From JBLHHI01 sp047614125 (GTDB taxonomy: Bacteria > Bacteroidota > Bacteroidia > NS11-12g > UBA9320), in NCBI GenBank assembly GCA_047614125.1, contig JBLHHI010000003.1, positions 1 through 57,130 of the forward strand: 57,130 nucleotides of DNA. The letters are read 5' to 3'. Shown piece by piece: positions 44,333 to 53,127 of this stretch. Both the position numbers and the translations under genes were made by a program. The notes beneath the pieces are model-generated. The model was not told where the DNA came from. It did no database searches and saw only the letters and a list, made by a program, of their open reading frames with translations. Every line of letters starts with the position of its first letter. Positions within the stretch are counted from its first letter, which is position 1.

Positions 44333-45802
44333 TTGAAATCAGTTGCAATCATAGGAAGCGGATTTTCTTCGCTTAGTGCTGCGTCGTATTTGGCGGCGGC
44401 TGGTTATTCCGTACATATTTTTGAGAAGAATGATTCATTGGGCGGTCGTGCTCGGAAGTTTGAAGACCAAGGTTTTCATTTCGACATGGGCCCGAGTTGG
44501 TATTGGATGCCCGAGGTGTTCGAGTCTTTTTTTGCTGATTTCGATCATACCACTTCCGATTTTTATGAATTGATTCGATTGGATCCATCCTATCAAGTAA
44601 TTTTTGAGGATCAAACGTTGCCGGTTCCTGCCACAAAGGAACGATTCTTGGATATGGCGGAAGAACTGGAACGGGGCTCTCATGAGAAAATATCCAACTA
44701 CCTTAACGAAGCTGAATATAAGTACAATACGGCAATGAAGGGCTTTGTTCAAAAACCTTCTTTATCGTTTACAGAATATTTGCATCCGGGATACTTGTTC
44801 AAGGCCTTAAAGTTGAACATGTTTAACTCGGTAAGTGCGCATGTAGAAAAGGTTACTAAGAATAAAAAGCTTCGCGAAATCTTGGAGTTTCCTGTGCTTT
44901 TTTTGGGAGAAACTCCCAAAAGAATTCCCGCGATGTATTCGATGATGAATCATGCAGACATTGCCTTGGGTACCTGGTATCCGATGGGAGGGATGCATAA
45001 AATTATTGAAGGCTTTGAAAGCGTTGCAAGAGAATTGGGGGTAAAAATACACCTCAACTCACCGGTGGAACGCATTGATATAAACGCTCTAAATCAAGCC
45101 GGCATTGTAGTAAACGGAAATTCTAGGGGCTTTGATGTTGTTGTTTCTGGCGCCGATTACCATCATACCGAACAATTTTTGCTACCGGCTCAGCATAGAA
45201 CCTATTCTCCCAACTATTGGAAATCCAAAACCTTTGCACCGAGTTGTTTGATTTACTATATTGGAATCAATCGAACGCTACCAAAGCTTGAGCATCACAA
45301 CTTGTTTTTTGATGCCAACTTCTCGCAACATGGCAAAGAAATATATGAAACGCATAAATGGCCGGAAGATCCGCTATTCTATGTTTGTTGCCCATCCAAA
45401 ACAGATCCATCTGTGGTGCCAGAAGGATGTGAAAACCTCTTCATCTTAATCCCCGTTTCCACCGAAATTGAAGATAGTCAAGAAATCCGAGATGAGTATT
45501 TCGAGAAGACGAAGCTGCGCATTAAAAATCAAACGGGCGTTGATATTTCTGACCACATATTGGTTCAAAGAAGCTACGCACGTTCCAACTTTATTTCGGA
45601 TTATAACGCGTATAAAGGCAATGCATATGGATTGGCCAATACGTTGAATCAGACGGCATTTTTAAAACCGAAAATGAGACACAAAAAGATACAAAACCTA
45701 TATTTCACCGGACAGCTCACCGTTCCAGGGCCCGGCGTTCCACCTTCAATTATTTCCGGACAAATAGTAGCCAACTTAGTTTCAAAGAATCACCCAATAT
45801 GA
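44333..45802 (+). CDS. crtI: Phytoene desaturase (CrtI type)
   Basis: FAD enzyme that desaturates phytoene to lycopene. 489 residues. The dinucleotide-binding motif is IIGSGFSSLSAASYLAAAGY at residues 6-25, followed by FEKNDSLGGRARKF; GFHFDMGPSWYWMP is the substrate-side block, WYPMGGMHKIIEGFESVARE lies near 220, and the C-terminal NLYFTGQLTVPGPGVPPSII is the CrtI signature. The start is a TTG at 44333 (MKSVAIIG), directly after the inverted repeat; no ATG is available. It overlaps crtB by four bases (ATGA). Intact. Confidence 0.95.
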   Translation: MKSVAIIGSGFSSLSAASYLAAAGYSVHIFEKNDSLGGRARKFEDQGFHFDMGPSWYWMPEVFESFFADFDHTTSDFYELIRLDPSYQVIFEDQTLPVPATKERFLDMAEELERGSHEKISNYLNEAEYKYNTAMKGFVQKPSLSFTEYLHPGYLFKALKLNMFNSVSAHVEKVTKNKKLREILEFPVLFLGETPKRIPAMYSMMNHADIALGTWYPMGGMHKIIEGFESVARELGVKIHLNSPVERIDINALNQAGIVVNGNSRGFDVVVSGADYHHTEQFLLPAQHRTYSPNYWKSKTFAPSCLIYYIGINRTLPKLEHHNLFFDANFSQHGKEIYETHKWPEDPLFYVCCPSKTDPSVVPEGCENLFILIPVSTEIEDSQEIRDEYFEKTKLRIKNQTGVDISDHILVQRSYARSNFISDYNAYKGNAYGLANTLNQTAFLKPKMRHKKIQNLYFTGQLTVPGPGVPPSIISGQIVANLVSKNHPI

Positions 45803-46635
45803 ATCCAATTTACAAAAAAATTTCGCTTAAAAGCAGTGCTTTTATCACCCAATCGTACAGCACGAGTTTCTCGCATGGAGTGCGACTCTTGCATCGAAAT
45901 ATTCAACTTCCAATCCACGCCATTTATGGCTTTGTGCGTTTGGCAGACGAAATCGTGGATACCTTTCACGATCAAGACCAAGCCCAATTGTTGGATGAAT
46001 ACAGAACTGCAACTTACAAGGCTATGGAACGTGGGCACAGTATAAATCCGGTGCTGAACAGCTTTCAATGGGTGGTTAACAAATATGGCATTGATCGGGA
46101 GTTTATAGATTCATTCTTAAACAGTATGGAGATGGATTTAGAGCAGAAATCGCACGATCAGCTTTCGTACGCTTCATACATTTTGGGATCGGCAGAGGTG
46201 GTTGGGCTCATGTGTCTTCGCGTATTTTGCAACAATGATTCTAAGCAATTTGACGAGCTTAAACCCCATGCAATGAGCTTGGGTTCGGCCTTTCAGAAGG
46301 TAAACTTTTTACGCGATATTAAAGAAGACGTGGAAGAATTGGGTCGGGTTTATTTTCCAGGAATCTCCTTCGATGATTTTAATGCCAATGTGAAAAGTCA
46401 AATAGAAGAGGAGATTCTAAGAGAATTTGATCATGCTTTTATTGGCATACAAAAACTGCCAGCATCCAGTAAACTGGGTGTTTATACCGCCTATATGTAT
46501 TACAAAACCCTTTTAAAGAAGATCATGAGGTCGAATGCTCATGAACTTTTTTCGAGAAGAATTCGAGTTTCGAATGCCCAGAAATTGGCGCTGATGTTGC
46601 AATCACGAACCCGATTTGAACTGGGTATGTTATAA
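45799..46635 (+). CDS. crtB: Phytoene synthase
   Basis: Joins two geranylgeranyl diphosphates head to head to give phytoene. 278 residues. The two metal-binding motifs are present: ADEIVDTFH (DExxD) at about residues 49-57 and RDIKEDVEELGRVYFP near 170-185, and the substrate-binding RVFCNND and LGSAFQKVNFLRD lie between. The start overlaps crtI. Squalene synthases share the fold, but the context of crtI and crtZ points to phytoene. Confidence 0.93.
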   Translation: MNPIYKKISLKSSAFITQSYSTSFSHGVRLLHRNIQLPIHAIYGFVRLADEIVDTFHDQDQAQLLDEYRTATYKAMERGHSINPVLNSFQWVVNKYGIDREFIDSFLNSMEMDLEQKSHDQLSYASYILGSAEVVGLMCLRVFCNNDSKQFDELKPHAMSLGSAFQKVNFLRDIKEDVEELGRVYFPGISFDDFNANVKSQIEEEILREFDHAFIGIQKLPASSKLGVYTAYMYYKTLLKKIMRSNAHELFSRRIRVSNAQKLALMLQSRTRFELGML

Positions 46636-46646
46636 GTTTGCACTTT

Positions 46647-47102
46647 ATGAAACTCACAACCTCAAGTATTTTAGCTTTGGTGCTCTTTACCGCTGGATCC
46701 AACCAAGATCTTTTGCTCAATATTCGAACCGCATATCCGTATTGTTCCGATCGATTGGTCATTTGTGAAGGGTATTTGGAGCAATTGGAAAAAGCGCCTC
46801 AAAGCGCTGTATATCAAGGATATAGGGCGGCTTTAACGATGATTATGGCAAATCATGTTTCAAATCCCATAACAAAACTCGAGTATTTCAAACGTGGAAA
46901 GGCAAACTTAGAATCGGTCATTGCTCAGCACCCTTTCGAGATTGAACTTCGATATTTGCGGTATTCCATTCAACGAGAATGTCCTTCATTTCTTAGATAT
47001 AACAATGCGTTGGAAAACGATTTGAAGTTTTTACAAGCTGAAGTTACAACGTTAACCGATGCTACCTTACAAGCCATGATTGTTGAAATAATTAAAAAAT
47101 AA
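46647..47102 (+). CDS. Secreted protein of the carotenoid operon, unknown function
   Basis: 151 residues with a signal-like N-terminus (LTTSSILALVLFTAGSNQ). The rest is helical: GYLEQLEKAPQSAVYQGYRA, KLEYFKRGKANLESVIAQHP and a C-terminal helix ending in MIVEIIKK. Two cysteine pairs may matter (CSDRLVIC). ATG 46647 is chosen over the TTG at 46638. It sits between crtB and crtZ with only 11 and 3 bases of spacing, so it is part of the operon; similar small helical proteins are found at this place in Flavobacteriia. Family not recognised. Confidence 0.75.
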   Translation: MKLTTSSILALVLFTAGSNQDLLLNIRTAYPYCSDRLVICEGYLEQLEKAPQSAVYQGYRAALTMIMANHVSNPITKLEYFKRGKANLESVIAQHPFEIELRYLRYSIQRECPSFLRYNNALENDLKFLQAEVTTLTDATLQAMIVEIIKK

Positions 47103-47105
47103 ACG

Positions 47106-47546
47106 ATGTATGCTCTATTAACAATTGGTGTTTTTTTCTTTATGGAGTTTGTGGCCTGGTTTACCCACAAGTACGTAATGCATGGGTTCTTATGGTCTTG
47201 GCACAAAGATCATCACGTTAAGGAGTCGAAGATTTTGGAGAAAAACGATCGATTCTTTTTGGTTTTTGCCATTCCAAGCGCAACTTCCTTTGTTGTTGGA
47301 TCTGTAACTCAACACACCTTTATGTTATTTATTGGGCTGGGAATATTGCTCTACGGGTTAGCCTATTTTTTCGTTCACGAAATCTTTATCCATCAACGTC
47401 TCCGGTTCTTTAGAAGAAGTAATAATAAATACTTAAAAGCCATCCGAAAAGCACATAAAGTGCATCACAAGCATTTAACAAAGGAACACGGCGAGTGCTT
47501 TGGAATGTTAATGGTTCCATGGAGGTATTTTAAAGAAGCGAGATGA
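47106..47546 (+). CDS. crtZ: Beta-carotene hydroxylase
   Basis: Membrane di-iron hydroxylase of the fatty-acid hydroxylase superfamily that adds the 3 and 3' hydroxyls of zeaxanthin. 146 residues with the four conserved histidine clusters: HKYVMH, HKDHH, HEIFIHQRL and HKVHHKH. Four membrane segments alternate with these clusters. It ends the crt operon; its stop is seven bases from the stop of the convergent barrel gene. Lycopene cyclase, which must act before it, is not encoded in the window. Confidence 0.94.
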   Translation: MYALLTIGVFFFMEFVAWFTHKYVMHGFLWSWHKDHHVKESKILEKNDRFFLVFAIPSATSFVVGSVTQHTFMLFIGLGILLYGLAYFFVHEIFIHQRLRFFRRSNNKYLKAIRKAHKVHHKHLTKEHGECFGMLMVPWRYFKEAR

Positions 47547-47553
47547 ACGCTTT

Positions 47554-48288
47554 CTATTTATCAAACGGCCGATAGCTAAATCCAACCATTCCCATCAAAG
47601 ATTTATGCCGGAAACGATCGTTGGCAAAGTTGTACGGCAAGGTGTTTATTGTGGTGTATTCGGTAAATAGGAAGCTGAATCCAAGCCGTATACTCATCTG
47701 ATTATTAAATCGGTACATTCCAGAAAGTTCGCTGTTGAGCATGCCCACATCGTTATCGCTTATCAATAAAAGGTTGCCAACTGTTGGCCTAGCAACTTCA
47801 ATTTTGTTCGCTTCCGGCGGAGCTGAGCTGGAAATAACGTGGGCATCTATATCACCACCAAATGAAAGTCCGGCAGCATCAATATTAAAACCTACCGCCC
47901 ATTTTTCATTAAAATCATATTGCATGTAAATCGCGGCATTAATGGAGCCCATCCCAAATTTCCCAACTGGGGTAATCGTATCGATGTTTTCGTTGAATAT
48001 TGGGCTGAAAAATATCTGTGGACCGGTTTTTTTTGAGGTAAGCTTTGCAGGAGCTGTGGTAAATAATTGTTGATTGCCGGCGTAGTAATTAAGACGCACA
48101 CCATAACCCAGTTTAAACTTGTCGTTTTTAGTTACACCGTGTACTTGGCTCCAGCTTAATGCACCCATAAATTCAGATAATCCGGCGCTTAGGGCTATAT
48201 CAAAGGTGTTATTTTGTTTGAAGGGCGTTTGTGCAAATGCGATATGACCACTGCAAACTATGATGATGATTAAGAATATTTTTTTCAC
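47554..48288 (-). CDS. Outer-membrane barrel protein
   Basis: 244 residues. Signal peptide (KIFLIIIIVCSGHIAFAQ), then strand-rich sequence with glycines and aromatics at alternate positions (FDIALSAGLSEFMGALSW, KFKLGYGVRLNYYAGNQQLF, the closing MGMVGFSYRPF). GTG 48288 has a GGAAG five bases upstream and gives a clean signal peptide; GTG 48300 is the alternative. It lies 18 bases after the BamA-like gene and is the last gene of the minus-strand operon that includes the polyketide enzymes. It could be an outer-membrane channel for a lipid product, but this is inference. Confidence 0.75.
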   Translation of the reverse strand: MKKIFLIIIIVCSGHIAFAQTPFKQNNTFDIALSAGLSEFMGALSWSQVHGVTKNDKFKLGYGVRLNYYAGNQQLFTTAPAKLTSKKTGPQIFFSPIFNENIDTITPVGKFGMGSINAAIYMQYDFNEKWAVGFNIDAAGLSFGGDIDAHVISSSAPPEANKIEVARPTVGNLLLISDNDVGMLNSELSGMYRFNNQMSIRLGFSFLFTEYTTINTLPYNFANDRFRHKSLMGMVGFSYRPFDK

Positions 48289-48306
48289 TTTGTCTTCCAC
48301 TTGTTG

Positions 48307-49377
48307 TTAAAAGGCTTCAGCAAATACGATGTATAAGCCATGACTGTCGTACGAACGACCATAATCGATTCGAATATTAGCGTTCGATTTTAAGTCGTGT
48401 TTTATTCTTAGTCCAACGCCGTAAGTGCAATTCCAACCACTGTTGTTGAAGGTTGATACAGATTGATACACCTTGCCAACATCGCCAAAGGCAGCCACGC
48501 CTATTCTGCTGAATATCATTTTGCGAAGCTCTGCTCGAATGATACTTGCGTTGTTATCTCGGAAACGCCCCATGTAATAACCCCGCAGAAATCTCGGTCC
48601 ACCCAGCTTAGGCATCATTCTAAAGGGAACCACTCCAACGTTGTTGAACAGACATACATTGGCATTTAGCACAAGATCATTAGCAAAGGTTTTGTACAAA
48701 CGAGCATCAAGCCAAGTATTTGTAAATGAGCCCGTTTGATTGCGATGATCGCCGTATCGCACAATTCCACCTTGAATAAAGTAGCCCTTGCATGGGTTAA
48801 AAATATTATCTCGCTCGTCTTTTAAGAAACTGAATCCAAGGCCAGAGCTGGCATATCCCTTGTTGGTAAAAGTGAAAGAAGGAGTTTTTATAAACTTGTT
48901 TAAATCTGTGAGGGCTTGGTGATGAACCACCAAACCAATATAACTTTTAGGTTGTACCTCAACATAGGCAAAATTTTTGAAGTTTACCAAGTTGAAATCA
49001 ATGAGGCAAGCATCGTTTACTTGTGTTTCGTTGCCAATTCCAAAGTAAAACTCTGGGAAACGGGATAAATCATTAGAGCCCATCAAATAGATGTTTTGTT
49101 TTAAAAACTTACCATAGATGTTGTGATCGTTTTGAAGCTGGATTTGCTTTCGAAAGGTTACATCCAGGTAGAATTGCGCATTCGAATTGCTAAGGTCACT
49201 GTGTTTGCTTTCGCGTTCCACCAAAAGCAAAACACCCACACCTATTGTCGTTTCTGGCGTGTAGAAAGCGGAAGGCAGTGCTTTCCAAACCGCATGTTTT
49301 GACGTAGTCTCCTGATGCAGTTGTGAATAAGCGGTTAAACTCCATCCAAGAAAAGCTATTAATAGTGATAATCTCAA
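48307..49377 (-). CDS. BamA/TamA-family (Omp85-like) barrel without POTRA repeats
   Basis: 356 residues after a signal peptide (LSLLIAFLGWSLTAYS). The C-terminal half is the surface-antigen barrel of the Omp85 superfamily; LGGPRFLRGYYMGRFRDN contains the LRGY signature of loop 6, and the ending IDYGRSYDSHGLYIVFAEAF is typical of the last strand. No POTRA domain is present, so it is too small for BamA or TamA. The start is a TTG at 49377 with a TACCTTTA box about 50 bases upstream, which may give it a promoter of its own. Confidence 0.85.
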   Translation of the reverse strand: MRLSLLIAFLGWSLTAYSQLHQETTSKHAVWKALPSAFYTPETTIGVGVLLLVERESKHSDLSNSNAQFYLDVTFRKQIQLQNDHNIYGKFLKQNIYLMGSNDLSRFPEFYFGIGNETQVNDACLIDFNLVNFKNFAYVEVQPKSYIGLVVHHQALTDLNKFIKTPSFTFTNKGYASSGLGFSFLKDERDNIFNPCKGYFIQGGIVRYGDHRNQTGSFTNTWLDARLYKTFANDLVLNANVCLFNNVGVVPFRMMPKLGGPRFLRGYYMGRFRDNNASIIRAELRKMIFSRIGVAAFGDVGKVYQSVSTFNNSGWNCTYGVGLRIKHDLKSNANIRIDYGRSYDSHGLYIVFAEAF

Positions 49378-49440
49378 CGTTATTTAATTGTGGTAAGCAC
49401 TCTGTGTTGGTACCAAATTTAAAGGTATCCTGACCACTTT

Positions 49441-50568
49441 TCAACCCAAACCAAAAGTTTTACCCTGCATTGAATGAATAACTTGGTTTCTCAACCATTT
49501 TTGGCTCGATAATATCTTTAAGGTAAAATGGTTTAAACTTGGGTTTAACATCAATAAATTCAGGTATTTAGCCTTATTTACTCGTCCACCAAGATGTTTG
49601 TTCCAAAAACGATCGTAGTCCGGATGAATGTCTTCTGCATTTAATCCATGATGTGAAATTATTTTGGCGAGCTCGTTGGCAGATCGGGCTGCCATGCTCA
49701 TCCCGTTGCCCGAAAGTGGACTGATGCTTCCCGCAGCATCGCCCAGGTACACCATGCCTTTTTTTCTTGAATAGGTGGCTTGCTTATTAAACTTAATATT
49801 GCTGATAACCAGTGGGTTATCGTACATATGATGTATGTTGTCGAAGATGTTGGCCAGCTCTGGGTTGCTATGTAAAATAGCTCGTTCCATCGTCTCGATG
49901 TTGTTGCCGTGTTTTACCAATTGCTTGGCATCTACCAAATAACAGAGGCAATATTTATCATCTTCAATCTTGCTGATGCCGCAATAGCCTTGTTTAAAGC
50001 TGTGTAATGAAATCTCATCAGTGGGTAAATGAAAATCGGCGGACGGCTTGATGTGATATTTTACTCCAATGAAGTTTTTTAAGGCGCGTCGCTCCGGTTT
50101 TACTGCAAAACTTGGGCGATATTTACCAAAGGCTCCAACTATTAATTTGCAATCGAACCGATTAGATGCGGTTTGGATGGTATTCTCTGTTACACGATGC
50201 ACCTTCATTTGTTGATGCACCTCAACCTTGAGCTCGAGCATTCGTTCTATTAGAAGCTGGTCGAGTAAATACCGGCTTATGCCGAGGCCACCCATTTTTA
50301 ATGGGGTGCGCAAGGTTCTACCGTTTTGAGAAGTTAATTTTACGTGTTCAATTTCCGGCAGCTTGTGATCGCTCATCTTAATCCCAACGTCTTCAAAAAA
50401 TTGTATGGATTCATTAGACACAAATTCGCCGCAAACTTTATGTCGAGGAAATGAATCTTGATCGATTACCACCACCTTAAAGCCTTTTAAGGCCAAACAG
50501 ATTGCCAAAGAGGAGCCTGCAATTCCAGCACCAATAATGCCAACATCGTATTCGATTTCCCTATCCAT
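49441..50568 (-). CDS. FAD-dependent oxidoreductase (geranylgeranyl reductase/hydroxylase group)
   Basis: 375 residues. The FAD site is VGIIGAGIAGSSLAICLALK with FPRHKVCGEFVS just after, and the second FAD motif is YLGDAAGSISPLSGNGMSMA. The PRxKxCGE block is shared by geranylgeranyl reductases and by flavoprotein hydroxylases, so either saturation of an isoprenoid chain or ring hydroxylation is possible. It overlaps the methyltransferase gene by eight bases and follows a type III polyketide synthase and UbiA homologue, where a hydroxylase would be needed to turn a resorcinol-type ring into a quinone. ATG 50568 is chosen over 50577. Confidence 0.85.
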   Translation of the reverse strand: MDREIEYDVGIIGAGIAGSSLAICLALKGFKVVVIDQDSFPRHKVCGEFVSNESIQFFEDVGIKMSDHKLPEIEHVKLTSQNGRTLRTPLKMGGLGISRYLLDQLLIERMLELKVEVHQQMKVHRVTENTIQTASNRFDCKLIVGAFGKYRPSFAVKPERRALKNFIGVKYHIKPSADFHLPTDEISLHSFKQGYCGISKIEDDKYCLCYLVDAKQLVKHGNNIETMERAILHSNPELANIFDNIHHMYDNPLVISNIKFNKQATYSRKKGMVYLGDAAGSISPLSGNGMSMAARSANELAKIISHHGLNAEDIHPDYDRFWNKHLGGRVNKAKYLNLLMLNPSLNHFTLKILSSQKWLRNQVIHSMQGKTFGLG

Positions 50569-51247
50569 AAACCACAATTTTATGTCGGAAAGCCCAACGG
50601 TTTTGCAATGTATAGTTTTTAGCCCCGGCCAGCATTAAAATTCTCTTCCATTCTCTTTTTTTAAATCCACGGCGAACAGATAGTGGAGCATCGTTTTTCA
50701 CTAAGCGCGAACGGGAAAACAGCTTTGTCAAAACTTTGATGCTTAAATAGGCAAAATAATTACGCTCTAAATCATTAATTATTAGCACCTTGCCGTTTGA
50801 TATGGTGGATTTTATAAACTGAATTATTTCTTCTTCGCCCAGATGATGCATAAACAAACACGCATGAATAATGTCAGCATCCGCGCTTTCCTTAAATATG
50901 TTTTTGTAATCATCCGTTATCCATTCCATTTCATTTTCAATGTCTTTTTTCTTCGCGTAGGCAATGCACGTAGAATTATAGTCGCATCCAACAAAATGAA
51001 GTCCATCGATCATGATAAGTTCTTTTTTTAAATAACGAAGCGTATCGCCTCCACCGCAACCAATATCAACAATTTTTCTTAAACCGGGTTGTCGCTCAAT
51101 AACTTCTTTCACAGCTTTTACCGAAATGGCGTATCCACCAAGCAAGGTGTTAATTCGATCCAGTTCATCCAGGGTTTTGAAGAGATCCACCTCTGGTATG
51201 TTTTCGGCATCGATTAATTCCTTTTGATGAGATCTATTTGCCAACAT
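50561..51247 (-). CDS. Class I SAM-dependent methyltransferase
   Basis: 228 residues. Motif I is KIVDIGCGGGDTLRYL near residue 58, then LHFVGCDYNSTCIAYA, ADIIHACLFMHHL and a long C-terminal basic part. The opening NRSHQKELIDAENIP and INTLLGGYAISVKAV are found in methyltransferases that sit beside type III polyketide synthases in this phylum. It probably C- or O-methylates the polyketide phenol. ATG 51247 overlaps the polyketide synthase by 14 bases. The pattern recalls SrsB of the Streptomyces srsABC phenolic-lipid operon. Confidence 0.88.
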   Translation of the reverse strand: MLANRSHQKELIDAENIPEVDLFKTLDELDRINTLLGGYAISVKAVKEVIERQPGLRKIVDIGCGGGDTLRYLKKELIMIDGLHFVGCDYNSTCIAYAKKKDIENEMEWITDDYKNIFKESADADIIHACLFMHHLGEEEIIQFIKSTISNGKVLIINDLERNYFAYLSIKVLTKLFSRSRLVKNDAPLSVRRGFKKREWKRILMLAGAKNYTLQNRWAFRHKIVVYG

Positions 51248-52256
51248 AATTTGCATATAAGGTTTCAAAAGTTAGGCCGGGTCCAAAGGCGCATGCAAAT
51301 ACGGGATTTTGATTTTCAGTATCATCCAAAAGTTGTTTTAATATAAAAAGTATGGTGGCTGAGCTCATATTACCATGCTTGCGCAGAGTATCTCTTGAGG
51401 CAAGTAATGCCGTCTTTTTTAGCTTAAATTTCTGCTCAATCACATCAAGAATTTGAACTCCACCAGGGTGAACAGCCCACCGCAGTTGATCCAAATCAGC
51501 AATGTTATAGGATGGGGGAAGGTGAATGTGTTCATGAATTATTTTTGGAACCGTGCTTTTTAATTCCATTAAAAAACCGTGTTCGGATATGTTCCAAGCC
51601 ATGGCATTTTTGCTTTCTGGAAGCACATCACTGGTAAATCCGTCCAATCGAAGTCCGGTTTGATCTTCCTCCGAGGAAACGATTGCAGCCGCCGAACCGT
51701 CGCCAAAAATTAAATTCGACAAGAGATAATCATCGGCAAAAGACTTTTGAAAGTGAAGGGTACACAATTCTACGCTCACGATTAACACCTTGCGATTGGG
51801 TTGTTGGCAAATGGTTTTGGCTAATCTCAGTGCAATGATTCCGGCATAACATCCCATGAAGTTTATGTTATACCGATGAATGTTGGTTGGAAGGCTGAAA
51901 GTGCGAATTAAATCGTACTCCAAGCCGGGAGCTCTCATACCTGTGCACGAAACCACAATGAGATCGGTAAAGGTTGAATGATTGATTCCCACGCCAAGAT
52001 TCACCACGGCTTTAAACGCCAACTTTTGAGCTTCGAGATGAAAAAGTTCCATCTTTTCCGTCAAATTGTGATTAAATGGCCAAGTAAGGACTGGCAAGAC
52101 ACTGAAGCGAGTATCGATTCCTGATTTTTTACTCAAGAAGTTAATTTTTCGGGCCGTATCGGAATCTTCAGCAAGACTCCCATAGAATTCGGCAAAAGTG
52201 CTTTGTTCTACACGCTTTGATGGGTTGGCGGTTGCTATGTTTGTTAATGTAGCCAA
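51234..52256 (-). CDS. Type III polyketide synthase
   Basis: 340 residues of the chalcone-synthase fold, extending an acyl starter with malonyl-CoA and cyclising it. The Cys-His-Asn triad is Cys136 (NFMGCYAGII), His263 (RWAVHPGGVQ) and Asn296 (KHGNMSSATI). GTG-like or ATG starts are absent; the TTG at 52256 gives ATLTNIATANPSKRV, the expected family start, and overlaps the UbiA gene by 13 bases. The product class cannot be read from the sequence: alkylresorcinols, alkylpyrones and phloroglucinols are all possible. The tailoring genes around it favour a long-chain phenol. Confidence 0.92.
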   Translation of the reverse strand: MATLTNIATANPSKRVEQSTFAEFYGSLAEDSDTARKINFLSKKSGIDTRFSVLPVLTWPFNHNLTEKMELFHLEAQKLAFKAVVNLGVGINHSTFTDLIVVSCTGMRAPGLEYDLIRTFSLPTNIHRYNINFMGCYAGIIALRLAKTICQQPNRKVLIVSVELCTLHFQKSFADDYLLSNLIFGDGSAAAIVSSEEDQTGLRLDGFTSDVLPESKNAMAWNISEHGFLMELKSTVPKIIHEHIHLPPSYNIADLDQLRWAVHPGGVQILDVIEQKFKLKKTALLASRDTLRKHGNMSSATILFILKQLLDDTENQNPVFACAFGPGLTFETLYANYVGK

Positions 52257-53116
52257 GTGGATTGAATTAATAAATAGCCAAAAAATGAATTCATACAAAC
52301 TGCTGTAATGATATTAATTTTCATTGTGTTGGAGTAGTTCGCTTCCGATTCATCTCTGCGAACTTTTAACATCCAACGTATAAAATACAACACGATGGGT
52401 AACTGAAAAATCATCAGGAGATAAAACAACCACAAATCACCCATTGATCTGAAATATAAGAAATAACACAGCGTTGCTAGAATAAAGAAGACGCCTGAAA
52501 AAATGAAGGTTCGCATATAGCCAAGCCGTGCGCTCAATGTTTTAACTCCATCCATTTCATCCGAGTTGTGTTGGTAGATTTGGGTTAGAGGGTACATCGC
52601 ACCAATTTGAAAAGATGCAGCTGAAACCGCCCACCAAATTCCACTGTCTTGAAGTGAAAGATCTGCCTGAAGTTCAAATAAAATGAAGAAAAAGGTAAGT
52701 CCACCTTGAAAGAGAAAAATAATGAGAAAAGATGGAAGTGCAAATCGCTTTAAACGGATGGGACGATAGCTATAAATCCTTGAAAATAAGATATATATGC
52801 AAATAAACCCAAAGAAGGTTAGACCCATCAGAAAAAAGGAAGCAGTTAAGGCAAGCACATCAAAAACATTGGCTAGAAGTAGGACATAGCCATTGGTAGG
52901 TGGGGGATTTTTAAGTCCGCCAATGCTGCCTTTATCGTCGTCGTAATATGAATTAAAGGCGTTGCTTGCTGGATATAACAGTACATGCAAAATCACAAAG
53001 ACCAACCAAAATTTTGTCGGCGAAATAACGGGGGCTTGCGAAGCTGAAAACAAAAAAACAGGCAACAGCAAAAGAGAAAAGTGAAACCGCAAGTGTATGA
53101 AAGCTTGTTTGAGCAA
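52244..53116 (-). CDS. UbiA-family prenyltransferase
   Basis: 290 residues and about eight or nine membrane helices. The two aspartate motifs that bind the prenyl diphosphate are NAFNSYYDDDKG (NxxxDxxxD type) and SDEMDGVKTLSARLG. Members attach isoprenoid chains to aromatic rings or tetrapyrroles, or transfer them to lipids. Placed directly before a type III polyketide synthase, it probably prenylates the polyketide ring; geranylgeranyl diphosphate would also be the substrate of the adjacent crtB. The start is a TTG at 53116 (LLKQAFIHLRFHFSLLLLP), 11 bases after the preceding gene; no ATG is suitable. Confidence 0.88.
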   Translation of the reverse strand: MLKQAFIHLRFHFSLLLLPVFLFSASQAPVISPTKFWLVFVILHVLLYPASNAFNSYYDDDKGSIGGLKNPPPTNGYVLLLANVFDVLALTASFFLMGLTFFGFICIYILFSRIYSYRPIRLKRFALPSFLIIFLFQGGLTFFFILFELQADLSLQDSGIWWAVSAASFQIGAMYPLTQIYQHNSDEMDGVKTLSARLGYMRTFIFSGVFFILATLCYFLYFRSMGDLWLFYLLMIFQLPIVLYFIRWMLKVRRDESEANYSNTMKINIITAVCMNSFFGYLLIQSTWLH

Positions 53117-53127
53117 GGTGATAATTC

